Origin: a virus | Virus record (IMG/VR): IMGVR_UViG_3300030616_000011 | Location: 1-40,703 of that record | Direction: 5' to 3' (one strand) | Length of the DNA stretch: 40,703 bases | Part shown: positions 15,940 through 22,970 of the stretch, in pieces | Position numbering within the stretch: position 1 is the first letter of the stretch | Layout: each line of letters begins with the position of its first letter | Notes under the pieces: generated by a model | The model's input: the letters and a program-made list of their open reading frames with translations, nothing else | Told to the model about the DNA's origin: nothing | The model's database searches: none | Position numbers and translations under genes: made by a program

Positions 15940-16128
15940 TTATTCCTCCTCAAGGTTAAAATCCGTCTCAAAGTTAAATCGCTTACACTTTATTTTCTTT
16001 TCAATTAATTGTTTAAGCAGATTGTTATAATCAACTATATCTTTTTTCTTGTCAAATATTATTATAATACCGCATTCACTTTTATCTGGTTTATCATAGA
16101 ACCAATCTATTTCTTCATTATCGGACAT
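15940..16128 (-). CDS. Small protein of the MSDN(E/K)EI group (62 aa)
   Basis: The product starts MSDNEEIDWFYDKPDK, has a beta-alpha unit (CGIIIIFDKKKDIVDYNNLLKQLIEK) and ends with FNLEEE. The first seven residues are the same as in its upstream neighbour and near-identical in two more nearby genes, although the rest is unrelated. The last codons double as the ribosome-binding site for the next gene. The start at 16128 overlaps the upstream stop by one base. Confidence 0.7.
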   Translation of the reverse strand: MSDNEEIDWFYDKPDKSECGIIIIFDKKKDIVDYNNLLKQLIEKKIKCKRFNFETDFNLEEE

Positions 16129-16376
16129 CACCAATATCTCTCCTTTCTTATTTTCAATTTATACAATAACCAATCTTTAAATAACTCATATTTTGTTGGA
16201 TGATATTGTGTAAAATTAAGATTTACATCAATCGTTCCACCCTTTTTTGCTGAATAAGATATACTCGTTGGTCTCATATGTTTTAAAAGATATTGTACAT
16301 TTTGTTCTGTTGTAAATGTTAGTTCAACCGGTTGTCTTTTATTAAATATTTCATTTATTTCTTCATTATCGGACAT
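16128..16376 (-). CDS. Protein of the MSDN(E/K)EI group (82 aa)
   Basis: The product starts MSDNEEINEIFNKRQPVELTF and contains NVQYLLKHMRPTSISYSAKKGGTIDVNLNFTQYHPTKYE. It looks alpha/beta and basic. The shared N-terminal peptide comes with a 21-bp identical DNA block (16356-16376 and 16108-16128). Function unknown. Confidence 0.7.
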   Translation of the reverse strand: MSDNEEINEIFNKRQPVELTFTTEQNVQYLLKHMRPTSISYSAKKGGTIDVNLNFTQYHPTKYELFKDWLLYKLKIRKERYW

Positions 16377-16555
16377 CTATCCTCACCCACACACTCCCAA
16401 TATTCATTATTTCCTTTATAACCACGAGAACAATACCTAGTCATCATTAAAGTATCTCTATCATCATCAGGATGTATAGGAATTAACTTTCCTTCACACT
16501 CCTCATCCAAGTCATAGAAACTTGCTTCTATTAATTTAAATGGACAACTCATCAT
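16355..16555 (-). CDS. Small Cys-containing protein (66 aa)
   Basis: The product starts MMSCPFKLIEASFYDLDEECEG and ends YWECVGEDRCPIMKK, with Cys near both ends (CPF, YCSRG, ECVGEDRC), a likely metal site. GGAGGAATA precedes the ATG pair at 16555/16552. It overlaps its neighbour by 22 bases. Confidence 0.7.
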   Translation of the reverse strand: MMSCPFKLIEASFYDLDEECEGKLIPIHPDDDRDTLMMTRYCSRGYKGNNEYWECVGEDRCPIMKK

Positions 16556-16848
16556 TATTCCTCCTCAAGGTTAAAAAAATATTTAAGAATCATAACTGCA
16601 CCAGCATCATCTGTTGCTTCATGATGACATTGAAATTCAAGATTGCCTATTTTGAAATTATATGGGTCATAGGTATCATTACAATATCCTTTTTTGTCTA
16701 ATTCTTCCCAATGTTTGTCACTGGCTTGCTGTATAGCTTTTATCAAATTACGAGCAGCATCACGAAGACTTCTAGCACGAATTAAATCATTTGGCTCACT
16801 ATACATATCTTTCAAAGTTTTCAACTTTATTTCTTTATTATCGGACAT
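16555..16848 (-). CDS. Protein of the MSDN(E/K)EI group (97 aa)
   Basis: The product starts MSDNKEIKLKTLKDMYSEPNDLIRARSLRDAARNLIKAIQQASDKHWEEL and ends KYFFNLEEE. The body is helical with a His-containing C-terminal part (FQCHHEATDDAGAVMILK). Both its N-terminal tag and its FNLEEE end, with the embedded ribosome-binding site, are shared with the gene at 15940, suggesting exchange of gene ends. Function unknown. Confidence 0.7.
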   Translation of the reverse strand: MSDNKEIKLKTLKDMYSEPNDLIRARSLRDAARNLIKAIQQASDKHWEELDKKGYCNDTYDPYNFKIGNLEFQCHHEATDDAGAVMILKYFFNLEEE

Positions 16849-17268
16849 TTAAAATCTACTCCAAACATCACTATGTATCCTTTGTTCACGATACAAGAAC
16901 ATTTTTACTTTATCTTTCAAATCCTTATTTTTAATTTTTTCTATTTCCCTATTTTTAATCTCATCCATAAACATTTTAGAAATGAGAGGATGATACATCC
17001 CCGTACCATGTAATTCTTCAGACACTCTCTTTTCTTCTTTTATCCGTTCACTTCCTTCCTCATCAATATTAGAACGTCTTGCAATATCACAAATTTCATT
17101 ATATTTTTTCTCAGCCTTTCTTAATTTTCTCTTGCAGTTTTTACAACCATATTGAATCCATGTAATCAAATCACAAGCCTTTTTAGCTTTCGCACACACT
17201 TTTTTATGTATTATTTCTTCATTATCGGACACATTATCGGACATCTTATCGGACATATTATCAGATAT
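16849..17268 (-). CDS. Protein of the MSDN(E/K)EI group behind a tandem start array
   Basis: Up to 139 residues. The N terminus reads ISDN-MSDK-MSDN-VSDN-EEII, encoded by four 12-bp units beginning ATA, ATG, ATG and GTG. GGTGGTG is correctly spaced only to the ATA at 17266-17268; the first ATG is at 17256. The body has CKNCKRKLRKAEKKYNEIC and a basic helical C terminus (NREIEKIKNKDLKDKVKMFLYREQR). A longer frame to 17349 overlaps the membrane-protein gene and lacks a ribosome-binding site. Function unknown. Confidence 0.55.
   Translation of the reverse strand: MSDNMSDKMSDNVSDNEEIIHKKVCAKAKKACDLITWIQYGCKNCKRKLRKAEKKYNEICDIARRSNIDEEGSERIKEEKRVSEELHGTGMYHPLISKMFMDEIKNREIEKIKNKDLKDKVKMFLYREQRIHSDVWSRF
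17221..17268 (-). repeat. Four tandem 12-bp units at a gene start
   Basis: Units derived from ATGTCCGATAAT stand head to tail, each starting with a codon of the NTG/ATA type. The same unit begins three neighbouring genes (16128, 16376, 16848) as a single copy. Confidence 0.85.
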
Positions 17269-17273
17269 ATTAT

Positions 17274-17708
17274 TTACACCACCATGTAGATAACCATCAA
17301 TACCAGAACCACCATTACGTACAAAACATAACGACCCACAGTATACCAATGATAACTCAACCTACGAAGCATACGCCATTCAAACACACCATAAAACAAC
17401 TGCACCCACCCAAGCACAAAAAAACACCAGCCAAGCCAAAACCACACATCAACCGTAACAAAAAACATCAGGAAACACAACAACGAGGCATACAAACCAC
17501 CAGAAAGACTAATCAACTCATCATCCTTATAACCAAGATACGTAAAATGCATACTAGGCAAAGGCTCAAAATTTACCCACATATAAGAAGAAGCACAATG
17601 CTGACGCTCACACTCCAAAAGATGACAAATCTCATGCCACAGACCACAAACCGTGAACCAAAGAAAAAGAAAAACAGATATATCAATCAGAAACATATTA
17701 GAGCACAA
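17274..17708 (-). CDS. Membrane HExxH protein, site-2-protease-like
   Basis: A 144-residue, strongly hydrophobic protein. A first transmembrane helix (about residues 6-24) ends with LWHEICHLLEC, an HExxH zinc-protease signature at residues 25-29. After a polar loop (FEPLPSMHFTYLGYKDDE) comes LISLSGGLYASLLCF, which resembles the helix after the active site in M50-like families, then two more helices. A third metal ligand (NPDG/LDG of true site-2 proteases) is not seen. AGGAGG lies eight bases before a TTG start at 17708. It could cleave a host membrane protein or a viral precursor. Activity is inferred only. Confidence 0.6.
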   Translation of the reverse strand: MCSNMFLIDISVFLFLWFTVCGLWHEICHLLECERQHCASSYMWVNFEPLPSMHFTYLGYKDDELISLSGGLYASLLCFLMFFVTVDVWFWLGWCFFVLGWVQLFYGVFEWRMLRRLSYHWYTVGRYVLYVMVVLVLMVIYMVV

Positions 17709-17720
17709 CTAAAAAACCTC

Positions 17721-18329
17721 CTACTCCAAAGCATGTTTAACCCTAGCAATCCAACTACGCTCCTTTTTACATTCATCATCATACTCCTTATCATAACTAC
17801 CATAAAGACCACCATACATACCAGGTCTCTCAATAGTATCCAGCCTATAATCACGATAATGCAATGAATCCTCAATAGCCTTCTTAGAAACAACAACAGC
17901 ATGATCAAAAGGAGTCTCATCATAAAACAACTCATCAAAAAACATAGAATTCTTTTTCTCCAAAACCCTTAATAAATCCTCAGCAAGAACATGCTCAATA
18001 GTATCCCTATACGCCCAATCACGAGGATTATCAACTAAATAATCACGGAGTAAATCACGAAGGCGAACATTAGACAAAGGTTTAAATTTTTTACAGTTAC
18101 CCTTCCTGTTATGTTCATCACAACGAGAAATACTTTCCTGTTTCTCACCAGTAACACAATCCCTTCTTTCATTTGGAATAAAAGCATCACAGATGTCTAC
18201 CCATTCTTTATTAATATATTTAGAATTATGAAAATTGCAATCTGCACAAATAACACGGCAACACAAAGATGCTTTTTTAACAACCTGCTTTTTTTTACTT
18301 TTCTTCTTTTTATCAATCATATATTTCAC
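17721..18329 (-). CDS. Cys-rich zinc-binding protein (202 aa)
   Basis: The N-terminal 90 residues carry eight cysteines (CCRVICADC, DICDAF, RDCVTG, SRCDEHNRKGNCKKF), likely two zinc sites, after a Lys-rich start. The C-terminal half is helical and acidic (LRDLLRDYLVDNPRDWAYRDTIEHVLAEDLLRVLEKK). The GTG start overlaps the preceding stop (GTGA); an ATG lies at 18320. Not recognised; nucleic-acid or protein interaction module likely. Confidence 0.7.
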   Translation of the reverse strand: MKYMIDKKKKSKKKQVVKKASLCCRVICADCNFHNSKYINKEWVDICDAFIPNERRDCVTGEKQESISRCDEHNRKGNCKKFKPLSNVRLRDLLRDYLVDNPRDWAYRDTIEHVLAEDLLRVLEKKNSMFFDELFYDETPFDHAVVVSKKAIEDSLHYRDYRLDTIERPGMYGGLYGSYDKEYDDECKKERSWIARVKHALE

Positions 18330-18706
18330 CGTAAATCTTCCATCTCAGAAATCGTCCCATTAATACGCATACCACACCAAGGACAAAACCTAAAAACCAT
18401 CCAATTAACCATATGCTCGCTAGCATCATAATAATCATCATAACAATGAGTATAACAACCAACATTACCTTCCGATCTATAAACAATTGAATAATAGTCT
18501 GTACCACCCCGATCAGATTTATCACTATATCTATGCTTATTATACTCTGTACAAGCATCTTTCATTTTTTTACAACAAAAATGGATAATCTTGTTTTCTT
18601 CAGATGTTCTTTCTTCCAACCATATTTTCTTTTTTTTGCTAAATGTTAATGGTTGCCCATATTCAATATTTTTTTGATTTTTAATTTTTTTATTTTTATT
18701 CAACAT
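18326..18706 (-). CDS. CPWCG-ending zinc protein (126 aa)
   Basis: The product starts MLNKNKKIKNQKN, contains HFCCKKMKDACTEYNKH, aromatic-rich strands (GTDYYSIVYRSEGNVGCYTHCYDDYYD) and ends FRFCPWCGMRINGTISEMEDLR. This layout (FCC-K-M, then a beta sheet, then FCPxCG) is known from a group of small phage proteins of unknown function. The ATG at 18706 is favoured over an earlier one at 18718. Confidence 0.7.
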   Translation of the reverse strand: MLNKNKKIKNQKNIEYGQPLTFSKKKKIWLEERTSEENKIIHFCCKKMKDACTEYNKHRYSDKSDRGGTDYYSIVYRSEGNVGCYTHCYDDYYDASEHMVNWMVFRFCPWCGMRINGTISEMEDLR

Positions 18707-18750
18707 AATCAACACCAAAAACTCCTTTTACATGATTTTTTCCAAAAAAA

Positions 18751-19191
18751 TTAGTCACCAAACATAATCGTAACATCCCTATCACCCCTAAGACTACCAT
18801 CACTACCACGCAAGACCTTATCCTCACGGCTCTCACGCAACGCAATATTATTCGCAACAGTATGCTTATCCTTAATAATCTGAGACAACGTACGAATAAG
18901 AGAAGCCTTCTTAGAACTAGACATCTCCTTCGCAATCAGAACCTCCAACTCATGAATATACTTCTTAAACAACGCCATGACATCAAGATCAAACTCAGCA
19001 AGCTCCTCATCAGAAAAACTAGCAGCCTTCGCAAAATCCTTATACACAGTCTGACGAGTAACCACAAAACCAGCATCCGCCAGACGACGCTGCATCTCAG
19101 ACCGATTCGTGAGACCCTCCTCCAAGACCCATTTCTTAATCAGACGCCTACGAGCAACCGCATCATCAGATTTACGACCGGCTTTAGCCAT
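18751..19191 (-). CDS. Helix-turn-helix protein (small terminase-like or regulator)
   Basis: A 146-residue protein starting MAKAGRKSDD. Residues 10-60 form an HTH (IKKWVLEEGLTNRSEMQRRLADAGFVVTRQTVYKDFAKA), then an acidic linker, then helices (KKYIHELEVLIAKEMSSSKKASLIRTLSQIIKDKHTVANNIALRES). This resembles small terminase subunits or phage HTH regulators. As the second gene of the leftward arm, far from terL, it is more likely an early regulator, but a packaging role is possible. Its codon use is richer in G/C than most neighbours. An in-frame upstream start at 19230 would add a hydrophobic N terminus and is less likely. Confidence 0.7.
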   Translation of the reverse strand: MAKAGRKSDDAVARRRLIKKWVLEEGLTNRSEMQRRLADAGFVVTRQTVYKDFAKAASFSDEELAEFDLDVMALFKKYIHELEVLIAKEMSSSKKASLIRTLSQIIKDKHTVANNIALRESREDKVLRGSDGSLRGDRDVTIMFGD

Positions 19192-19249
19192 CAGAAAAAC
19201 ACCAATCACAAACAAATACTCTTTTACCATATTTTCTGTATCTTTTCAT

Positions 19250-19453
19250 TTACACCACCTCAATAAGTGAATCAGGAATATAACATTTAATCGTTAAAAC
19301 ATAATTAACCTGAAGAGTAGGAACACGGCTACCAAGTGTATACACATCAATATAATCAGGTTTTATATCATACGTCATATTACCCGCAATACCAATTTCA
19401 TCCATTATTTTATCAAGTCGTTCCTTCAACTCCTTTTTAATAACAATTTCCAT
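19250..19453 (-). CDS. First gene of leftward arm, hypothetical (67 aa)
   Basis: The product starts MEIVIKKELKERLDKIMDEIG and has a beta-rich C-terminal part (YIDVYTLGSRVPTLQVNYVLTIKCYIPDSLIEVV). GGTGGAG lies upstream of the ATG, and a TATA-like box 45 bases upstream. Being first transcribed, it may act early. Family unknown. Confidence 0.7.
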   Translation of the reverse strand: MEIVIKKELKERLDKIMDEIGIAGNMTYDIKPDYIDVYTLGSRVPTLQVNYVLTIKCYIPDSLIEVV

Positions 19454-19497
19454 AATACAATCTCCACCAACCTACAAAACAAAAAACATGACCCACG

Positions 19498-19505
19498 TAT
19501 AAAAA
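19498..19505 (-). promoter_or_regulatory. Leftward promoter TATA box
   Basis: TTTTTATA on the minus strand lies about 45 bases before the first leftward ATG, giving a short leader if transcription starts about 25 bases downstream, as usual in archaea. CGTTAC repeats lie on its upstream side. Confidence 0.5.
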
Positions 19506-19746
19506 CGTTGCTACAAAATGTAACGGTAACGCTATATTCCCACATTACATGTTTTTTTTCCTTACTTGCCAAAGGTTTTTGCCAAAAACAAAAAAAATAT
19601 ACACTAATGTGAGGAATTCCAAAAACGTTACAAAAAAGCCAAATCCCTCCCGTAGACCCAATGTATCACTTTTTAGAGAAAACACAAAAACCACACAAAA
19701 AAATGATTAACACGTGTTAATTTCTTATAGCAAATGCCGAAAAGGG

Positions 19747-20143
19747 TATCGACAATTGCCGATAAAAAAATAGGGGAAAAAACCAAAAAATAAAAAAAAG
19801 CGTTACAAAACCACAAAAAACAATACCAAAAAACGATACCAAAAATTGACAAAATCGAACAGAAAAGCACCTACCCCTTGTTTTTGTTTGTCATGCTATT
19901 TTTTGACGTGTGTGGTGTTAGCATGCTGGTTTTGGTGGTGTTGTGTCGGTGTGGGGTTCGTCAATCGCCGATACCATGCTAGAGTGTGTCAACCATGAGA
20001 AACATTCCCAGGATCGTCAATCGCCGAGGAACCGCAGGTATCTGTTTTCGTTGATTGTCGATAACTGCCCAGGCATGCTAGACAGTATCACACACCACCA
20101 GCCAGCCATGCTAGAGTGTACCAATCATCGACAATTGCCGATA
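19747..20143. repeat. Iteron family A
   Basis: Copies at 19747-19764 (TATCGACAATTGCCGATA), 19958-19973, 20013-20027, 20051-20063 (inverted) and 20127-20143. The first and last share 17 identical bases. The unit is almost self-complementary. Confidence 0.8.
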
Positions 20144-20370
20144 CCTATGCCATGCAATACTGCCATGCAAAGAGACATACAATGACATGACACACAATAC
20201 CATGACACAAAAAACCATGCAAAAATGTGTCAAACACCGAAAAAACACCATGACAAACCCCAACATGACACACAACAACAGGAGAAACAATGTCAAACAA
20301 GGATGCTCATCGTCTATTGTATATTAATTATTAAATAGGTATCGTTGGGGTTTTTGTTGTTTGTTGTTTT

Positions 20371-20445
20371 TTTAGGTATGCCTAAATTTGTTACGTGTAG
20401 TTTGTAATCATTACAGTTTAGATTGATGTGTTAAGTTATGTTAAC
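20371..20445. promoter_or_regulatory. Three dyads upstream of the rightward promoter
   Basis: TTTAGG-TATG-CCTAAA (20371-20386), GTAAT-C-ATTAC (20404-20414) and GTTAA-GTTATG-TTAAC (20430-20445) are perfect inverted repeats packed into 75 bases, 35 to 110 bases before the TATA box. They are candidate operators. Confidence 0.5.
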
Positions 20446-20479
20446 TCATTTTCGGGTTGTTACTTGTTTTTGGGTTGGG

Positions 20480-20507
20480 TTTATATAGTTTGCGAATGGT
20501 TTATAAG
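20480..20507 (+). promoter_or_regulatory. Rightward promoter region
   Basis: TTTATATA (20480-20487) fits an archaeal TATA box for the first rightward gene (ATG at 20546). A second weaker box, TTTATAAG, is at 20500-20507. Confidence 0.5.
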
Positions 20508-20545
20508 CGTTTTGTTGTTGTTTATTTGAGACTGGAGAAATAATT

Positions 20546-20950
20546 ATGCGTATGTGGATGATAGACCCAAAACTCATGTGCAAAGACCATTTACTCGGTG
20601 AACATAACGAAATACATAAAGCAGTAGGTAATCTAAAACATAGTGGTATCTGGGCTAACAACCTAATAAGAACAGGATATCTCGAACCACAGAACTTCAA
20701 ACAACGACATAAAAAACTTGTAAAAGAAATGCTACGGCGGGGATATCAGCATAATAGTCCGTTACAGCTCAATGGAGTAAAATTACTAAATGGAAAGGTA
20801 GATATTGATAAATCTTTTTCAGATCTCATAAACCGGTGTGGATCATGCAGAAAGAATATTGTATCTGAGTTTAAGGATAGTATTTGTAAAGTGTGTAACA
20901 ATAATTGTAAAAAGGAGAAAGAAATTGTAGAGTATATTTATAAGGAGTAA
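20546..20950 (+). CDS. Pyrimidine-dimer-glycosylase-like protein with zinc knuckle
   Basis: A 134-residue protein. The start MRMWMIDPKLMCKDHLLGEHNEIH, followed by KRHKKLVKEMLRRGYQHNSPL, matches the Pyr_excise family (T4 endonuclease V relatives), small DNA-repair proteins seen in archaea and phages. His15, Glu19 and Glu22 line up with the H-L-M-A-E-x-x-E region of T4 endonuclease V, whose Glu23 is catalytic. The C-terminal 35 residues add CGSC...CKVCNNNC, a zinc knuckle not typical of the minimal enzyme. TGGAG precedes the start. As the first gene of the rightward arm it may repair or process viral DNA early. Whether the glycosylase activity is kept is unknown. Confidence 0.75.
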   Translation: MRMWMIDPKLMCKDHLLGEHNEIHKAVGNLKHSGIWANNLIRTGYLEPQNFKQRHKKLVKEMLRRGYQHNSPLQLNGVKLLNGKVDIDKSFSDLINRCGSCRKNIVSEFKDSICKVCNNNCKKEKEIVEYIYKE

Positions 20951-20955
20951 TAAAG

Positions 20956-21081
20956 ATGAATAAGGTTAAGGTTGTAGGATATAAAAATGAGGGGTTTTTT
21001 ATGATCCCTTTGGGTTTGAGTAAGGAGGGTAAGGAGATCGTCCTTTATCGCCCTGAGCGCATTATTAAAAAGGAGGTATAG
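20956..21081 (+). CDS. Small beta protein (41 aa)
   Basis: The product starts MNKVKVVGYKNEGFFMIPLGLSKEGKEIVLYRPERI and ends KKEV. It fits between two genes with a start five bases after the previous stop, and its last codons supply the AGGAGGT of the next gene. Not recognised. Confidence 0.65.
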   Translation: MNKVKVVGYKNEGFFMIPLGLSKEGKEIVLYRPERIIKKEV

Positions 21082-21085
21082 ATAT

Positions 21086-21580
21086 ATGAAAGAAAAAATA
21101 GAAGAAATAAATAAAATAGTTAATCCTGTTAGTAGGAAAATAGGAAAAAAATATGCAAATGTCTTTATTAAAATTGAATATAAAGGCAAAAAATTAAGTA
21201 TTTCTGGAGTTGAGGGCCCTCATATCTCTGGGAATTGTAGAGGCAGTTGTGGACAGATTGACATGGATTATAAAACTCTTGCTGGTATGGGTTTGAAATA
21301 TAAAAAAGGGTGGTCTTTGAATCGTTTTAAAAACTTTTTAAATGTTTGGGATCAGTGGCATCTTAACGATATGAAGGCGGGTTGTATTCATCAAAGAATA
21401 TTATTAAAAGATATTAAAAATCATAATTATGAAAATCTTATTAAATTACCTGAGTTTAAAAAGTGTTCTGTTTGTGGTTATAGTTATGGTTCTAGTTGGT
21501 TGTTTGAAGAGGTTCCTAATGATGTTCTTGTTTTTCTTGATAAGTTGCCTGAAACTAAAATTACTCCTGCATGGGTGTGA
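21086..21580 (+). CDS. Conserved phage protein (NCRGSCGQ / WHLNDM type)
   Basis: A 164-residue protein with LSISGVEGPHISGNCRGSCGQI, FLNVWDQWHLNDMKAGCIHQR and a C-terminal KCSVCGYSYGSSWLFEEVP. I recognise this set of motifs as a family spread in phages and plasmids with no known function. Cys and His residues suggest a structural metal site. AGGAGG precedes the ATG. Confidence 0.8.
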   Translation: MKEKIEEINKIVNPVSRKIGKKYANVFIKIEYKGKKLSISGVEGPHISGNCRGSCGQIDMDYKTLAGMGLKYKKGWSLNRFKNFLNVWDQWHLNDMKAGCIHQRILLKDIKNHNYENLIKLPEFKKCSVCGYSYGSSWLFEEVPNDVLVFLDKLPETKITPAWV

Positions 21581-21584
21581 TTAA

Positions 21585-22010
21585 ATGGGCGAAGCAACAT
21601 ATTATTTTAAAGCAATATTTAAAACAAAAGAAGACGCACAAAAGAGTTTCGACAAAATAAGGGAATATCTCCGACAAAATAATGAAGCATATGATTACTG
21701 GCAAGATAAGAGAAACTCAAAAAACCCACAATTAATATTAAACAATCTTAAAAAGAAATATCCACAGGTTATGAAGTTAATCAATGTCGACAAAGTAACG
21801 ACAAATATGAATGAATTGTCTGGTAATTTTATTGAAATAATGGAAGACATAACCGACAATCTTGAAATAATAGGAAATGAAATACAATTTTCAGGCATGA
21901 CTTGGCACTTTGCTGACTGGCGAACCCTTGAAGTATTTTGTCTTAAATTAGGAGCAGTAAACGCAAAATGGATTTCAGATGAATATACAGATTACTGGCA
22001 GGTGTTTTAA
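21585..22010 (+). CDS. Hypothetical protein (141 aa)
   Basis: The product starts MGEATYYFKAIFKTKEDAQKSFDKIREYLRQ, a ferredoxin-like beta-alpha opening, and ends MTWHFADWRTLEVFCLKLGAVNAKWISDEYTDYWQVF. It is probably a compact alpha/beta domain. Similar phage proteins exist without function. Four bases separate it from the previous gene. Two copies of GACAAAAT lie inside it in different frames. Confidence 0.7.
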   Translation: MGEATYYFKAIFKTKEDAQKSFDKIREYLRQNNEAYDYWQDKRNSKNPQLILNNLKKKYPQVMKLINVDKVTTNMNELSGNFIEIMEDITDNLEIIGNEIQFSGMTWHFADWRTLEVFCLKLGAVNAKWISDEYTDYWQVF

Positions 22011-22065
22011 GTGTCTGACAAAATATTTTTTAATTTTTTTATGTCTTTATCGGAGGTGTCTAATC

Positions 22066-22239
22066 ATGAATGATCCTGAGTCTTTTGATTCAGGCTATTC
22101 CCAGGGATGGGAGGATCGTAAGTCTGAGGCTATTGGTAAGTTGAAGGCTGAGTTTGATAGTTTGGTTGTGTTGGATGAGTCTAGTGTTGAGGTTGCGGAG
22201 GCTTTGCAGCGTGTGATTCGTTTGTTGGAGGAGTTTTAG
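22066..22239 (+). CDS. Small acidic protein (57 aa)
   Basis: The product starts MNDPESFDSGYSQGWEDRKSEAIGKLKAEFDSL and continues as a helix to EEF. CGGAGGTG sits correctly before the ATG at 22066; the frame also extends upstream to 21979 but overlaps the previous gene and has no site. The GYxxGWEDRK motif is common in small phage proteins. Confidence 0.7.
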   Translation: MNDPESFDSGYSQGWEDRKSEAIGKLKAEFDSLVVLDESSVEVAEALQRVIRLLEEF

Positions 22240-22398
22240 GTGGACAAAATGGATTTTGTTTATTGGTGGCGGTCTGGTGGTTTCTGGTATGCCACTACCG
22301 ATAAAGTATTGGCTGATGCTGTGTTACATGGTGGCATCCAGATTTTTCTTAAACCTGTCGATAAAAATGCTGGTTCTGACAAAACATTGGGGTTCTGA
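22240..22398 (+). CDS. Small aromatic protein (52 aa)
   Basis: The frame starts with GTG directly after the previous stop, with GGAGGAG six bases upstream, or with an ATG at 22249. The product contains MDFVYWWRSGGFWYATTDKVLADAVLHGGIQIFLKPVDK. Not recognised. Confidence 0.6.
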   Translation: MDKMDFVYWWRSGGFWYATTDKVLADAVLHGGIQIFLKPVDKNAGSDKTLGF

Positions 22399-22402
22399 CA
22401 AA

Positions 22403-22714
22403 ATGAATGGTGATATTCTGCGTTGTAAGGTTTGTCTTTTGTTTTTCAAAGATGTTTATCCGGATTTCCAGCATAAAGTCCGGCAAAACTGTCCGTGGTG
22501 TGGTCATTCTGGTTATTGGAATATATCCCGTATGGATAAGAAGGAGTTGAAAAAGGTTTATCGTTTTGGTAGTGTTTTTCATCTGGAGTATTTGGATAAG
22601 TTGCGTAGGTTGGGTGTTGGTATTCCTGATAACAGTATGTTTATTTTTTCTTTACGTAGTCTTAGACAAAAGGTTAGGTATGATTTGAAGAGTAATAAAA
22701 AGATTAGGAGGTAA
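22403..22714 (+). CDS. Zinc-ribbon protein (103 aa)
   Basis: The product starts MNGDILRCKVCLLFFKDVYP and has QNCPWCGHSGYWNISRMDKKEL, one clear zinc ribbon, then a basic C terminus. The ATG at 22403 is four bases after the previous stop, which suits translational reinitiation; a longer frame to 22256 runs antagonistically over the 52-residue gene. Function unknown. Confidence 0.7.
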   Translation: MNGDILRCKVCLLFFKDVYPDFQHKVRQNCPWCGHSGYWNISRMDKKELKKVYRFGSVFHLEYLDKLRRLGVGIPDNSMFIFSLRSLRQKVRYDLKSNKKIRR

Positions 22715-22719
22715 ATAAA

Positions 22720-22944
22720 ATGGAAAAGAAACTAGGATCTCGTGAGATTGTGGAATTGGAAGCTGTTGGAGATGTTGAACTTAAGCCTTCTGCTTGGTTT
22801 GAGAAGACAACAACTGGTGTTAAATATGGTTGTAAAAGCCGACAAAATAGTTTGAAACAGGCTGTTGATGATGTTCTCATTGAGATGAAGCGTTTGAAAT
22901 CCGAGGTTGAAAGTCTTTTTCCACCCAAAAACAGTGGTTTCTGA
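22720..22944 (+). CDS. Hypothetical protein (74 aa)
   Basis: The product starts MEKKLGSREIVELEAVGDVELKPSAWFEKTTTGVKYGCKSRQ and ends with a helix (DDVLIEMKRLKSEVESLFPP). AGGAGGT precedes the ATG. Not recognised. Confidence 0.7.
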   Translation: MEKKLGSREIVELEAVGDVELKPSAWFEKTTTGVKYGCKSRQNSLKQAVDDVLIEMKRLKSEVESLFPPKNSGF

Positions 22945-22970
22945 TTTGTGTTAACAGTTGTCACGCAAAG

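Larger units (their letters stand above)
19507..20470. other. Probable replication origin and divergent control region
   Basis: About 1 kb without a convincing gene, between divergent arms. It holds at least three short repeat families: (A) five variants of ATCGACAATTGCCGATA, near-palindromic around CAATTG; (B) CCATGCTAGAGTGT at 19974 and 20106 plus shorter forms near 19890, 19921 and 20073; (C) CATGACACA-like copies between 20184 and 20275. CGTTACAAAA appears at about 19624 and 19798, and TTAACACGTGTTAA is a perfect palindrome at 19707-19720. Iterons of this kind bind replication initiators; the only replication helicase is at the end of the right arm. An 80-codon frame at 19943 follows the repeats and is not gene-like. 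Confidence 0.65.

Noticed and set aside
16108-17268. A CRISPR array
   Set aside because: The repeated 21-bp block marks gene starts and the intervals are genes of unequal length, not spacers. No other array was seen in the window.
17349-17867. A 172-codon forward frame
   Set aside because: Antisense to the HExxH membrane protein and part of the Cys-rich gene; composition (Thr/Lys/Pro/His) is typical of the reverse of hydrophobic coding sequence.
19943-20185. An 80-codon forward frame in the origin region
   Set aside because: It is made up of the repeat families of the origin and has no ribosome-binding site or domain pattern.
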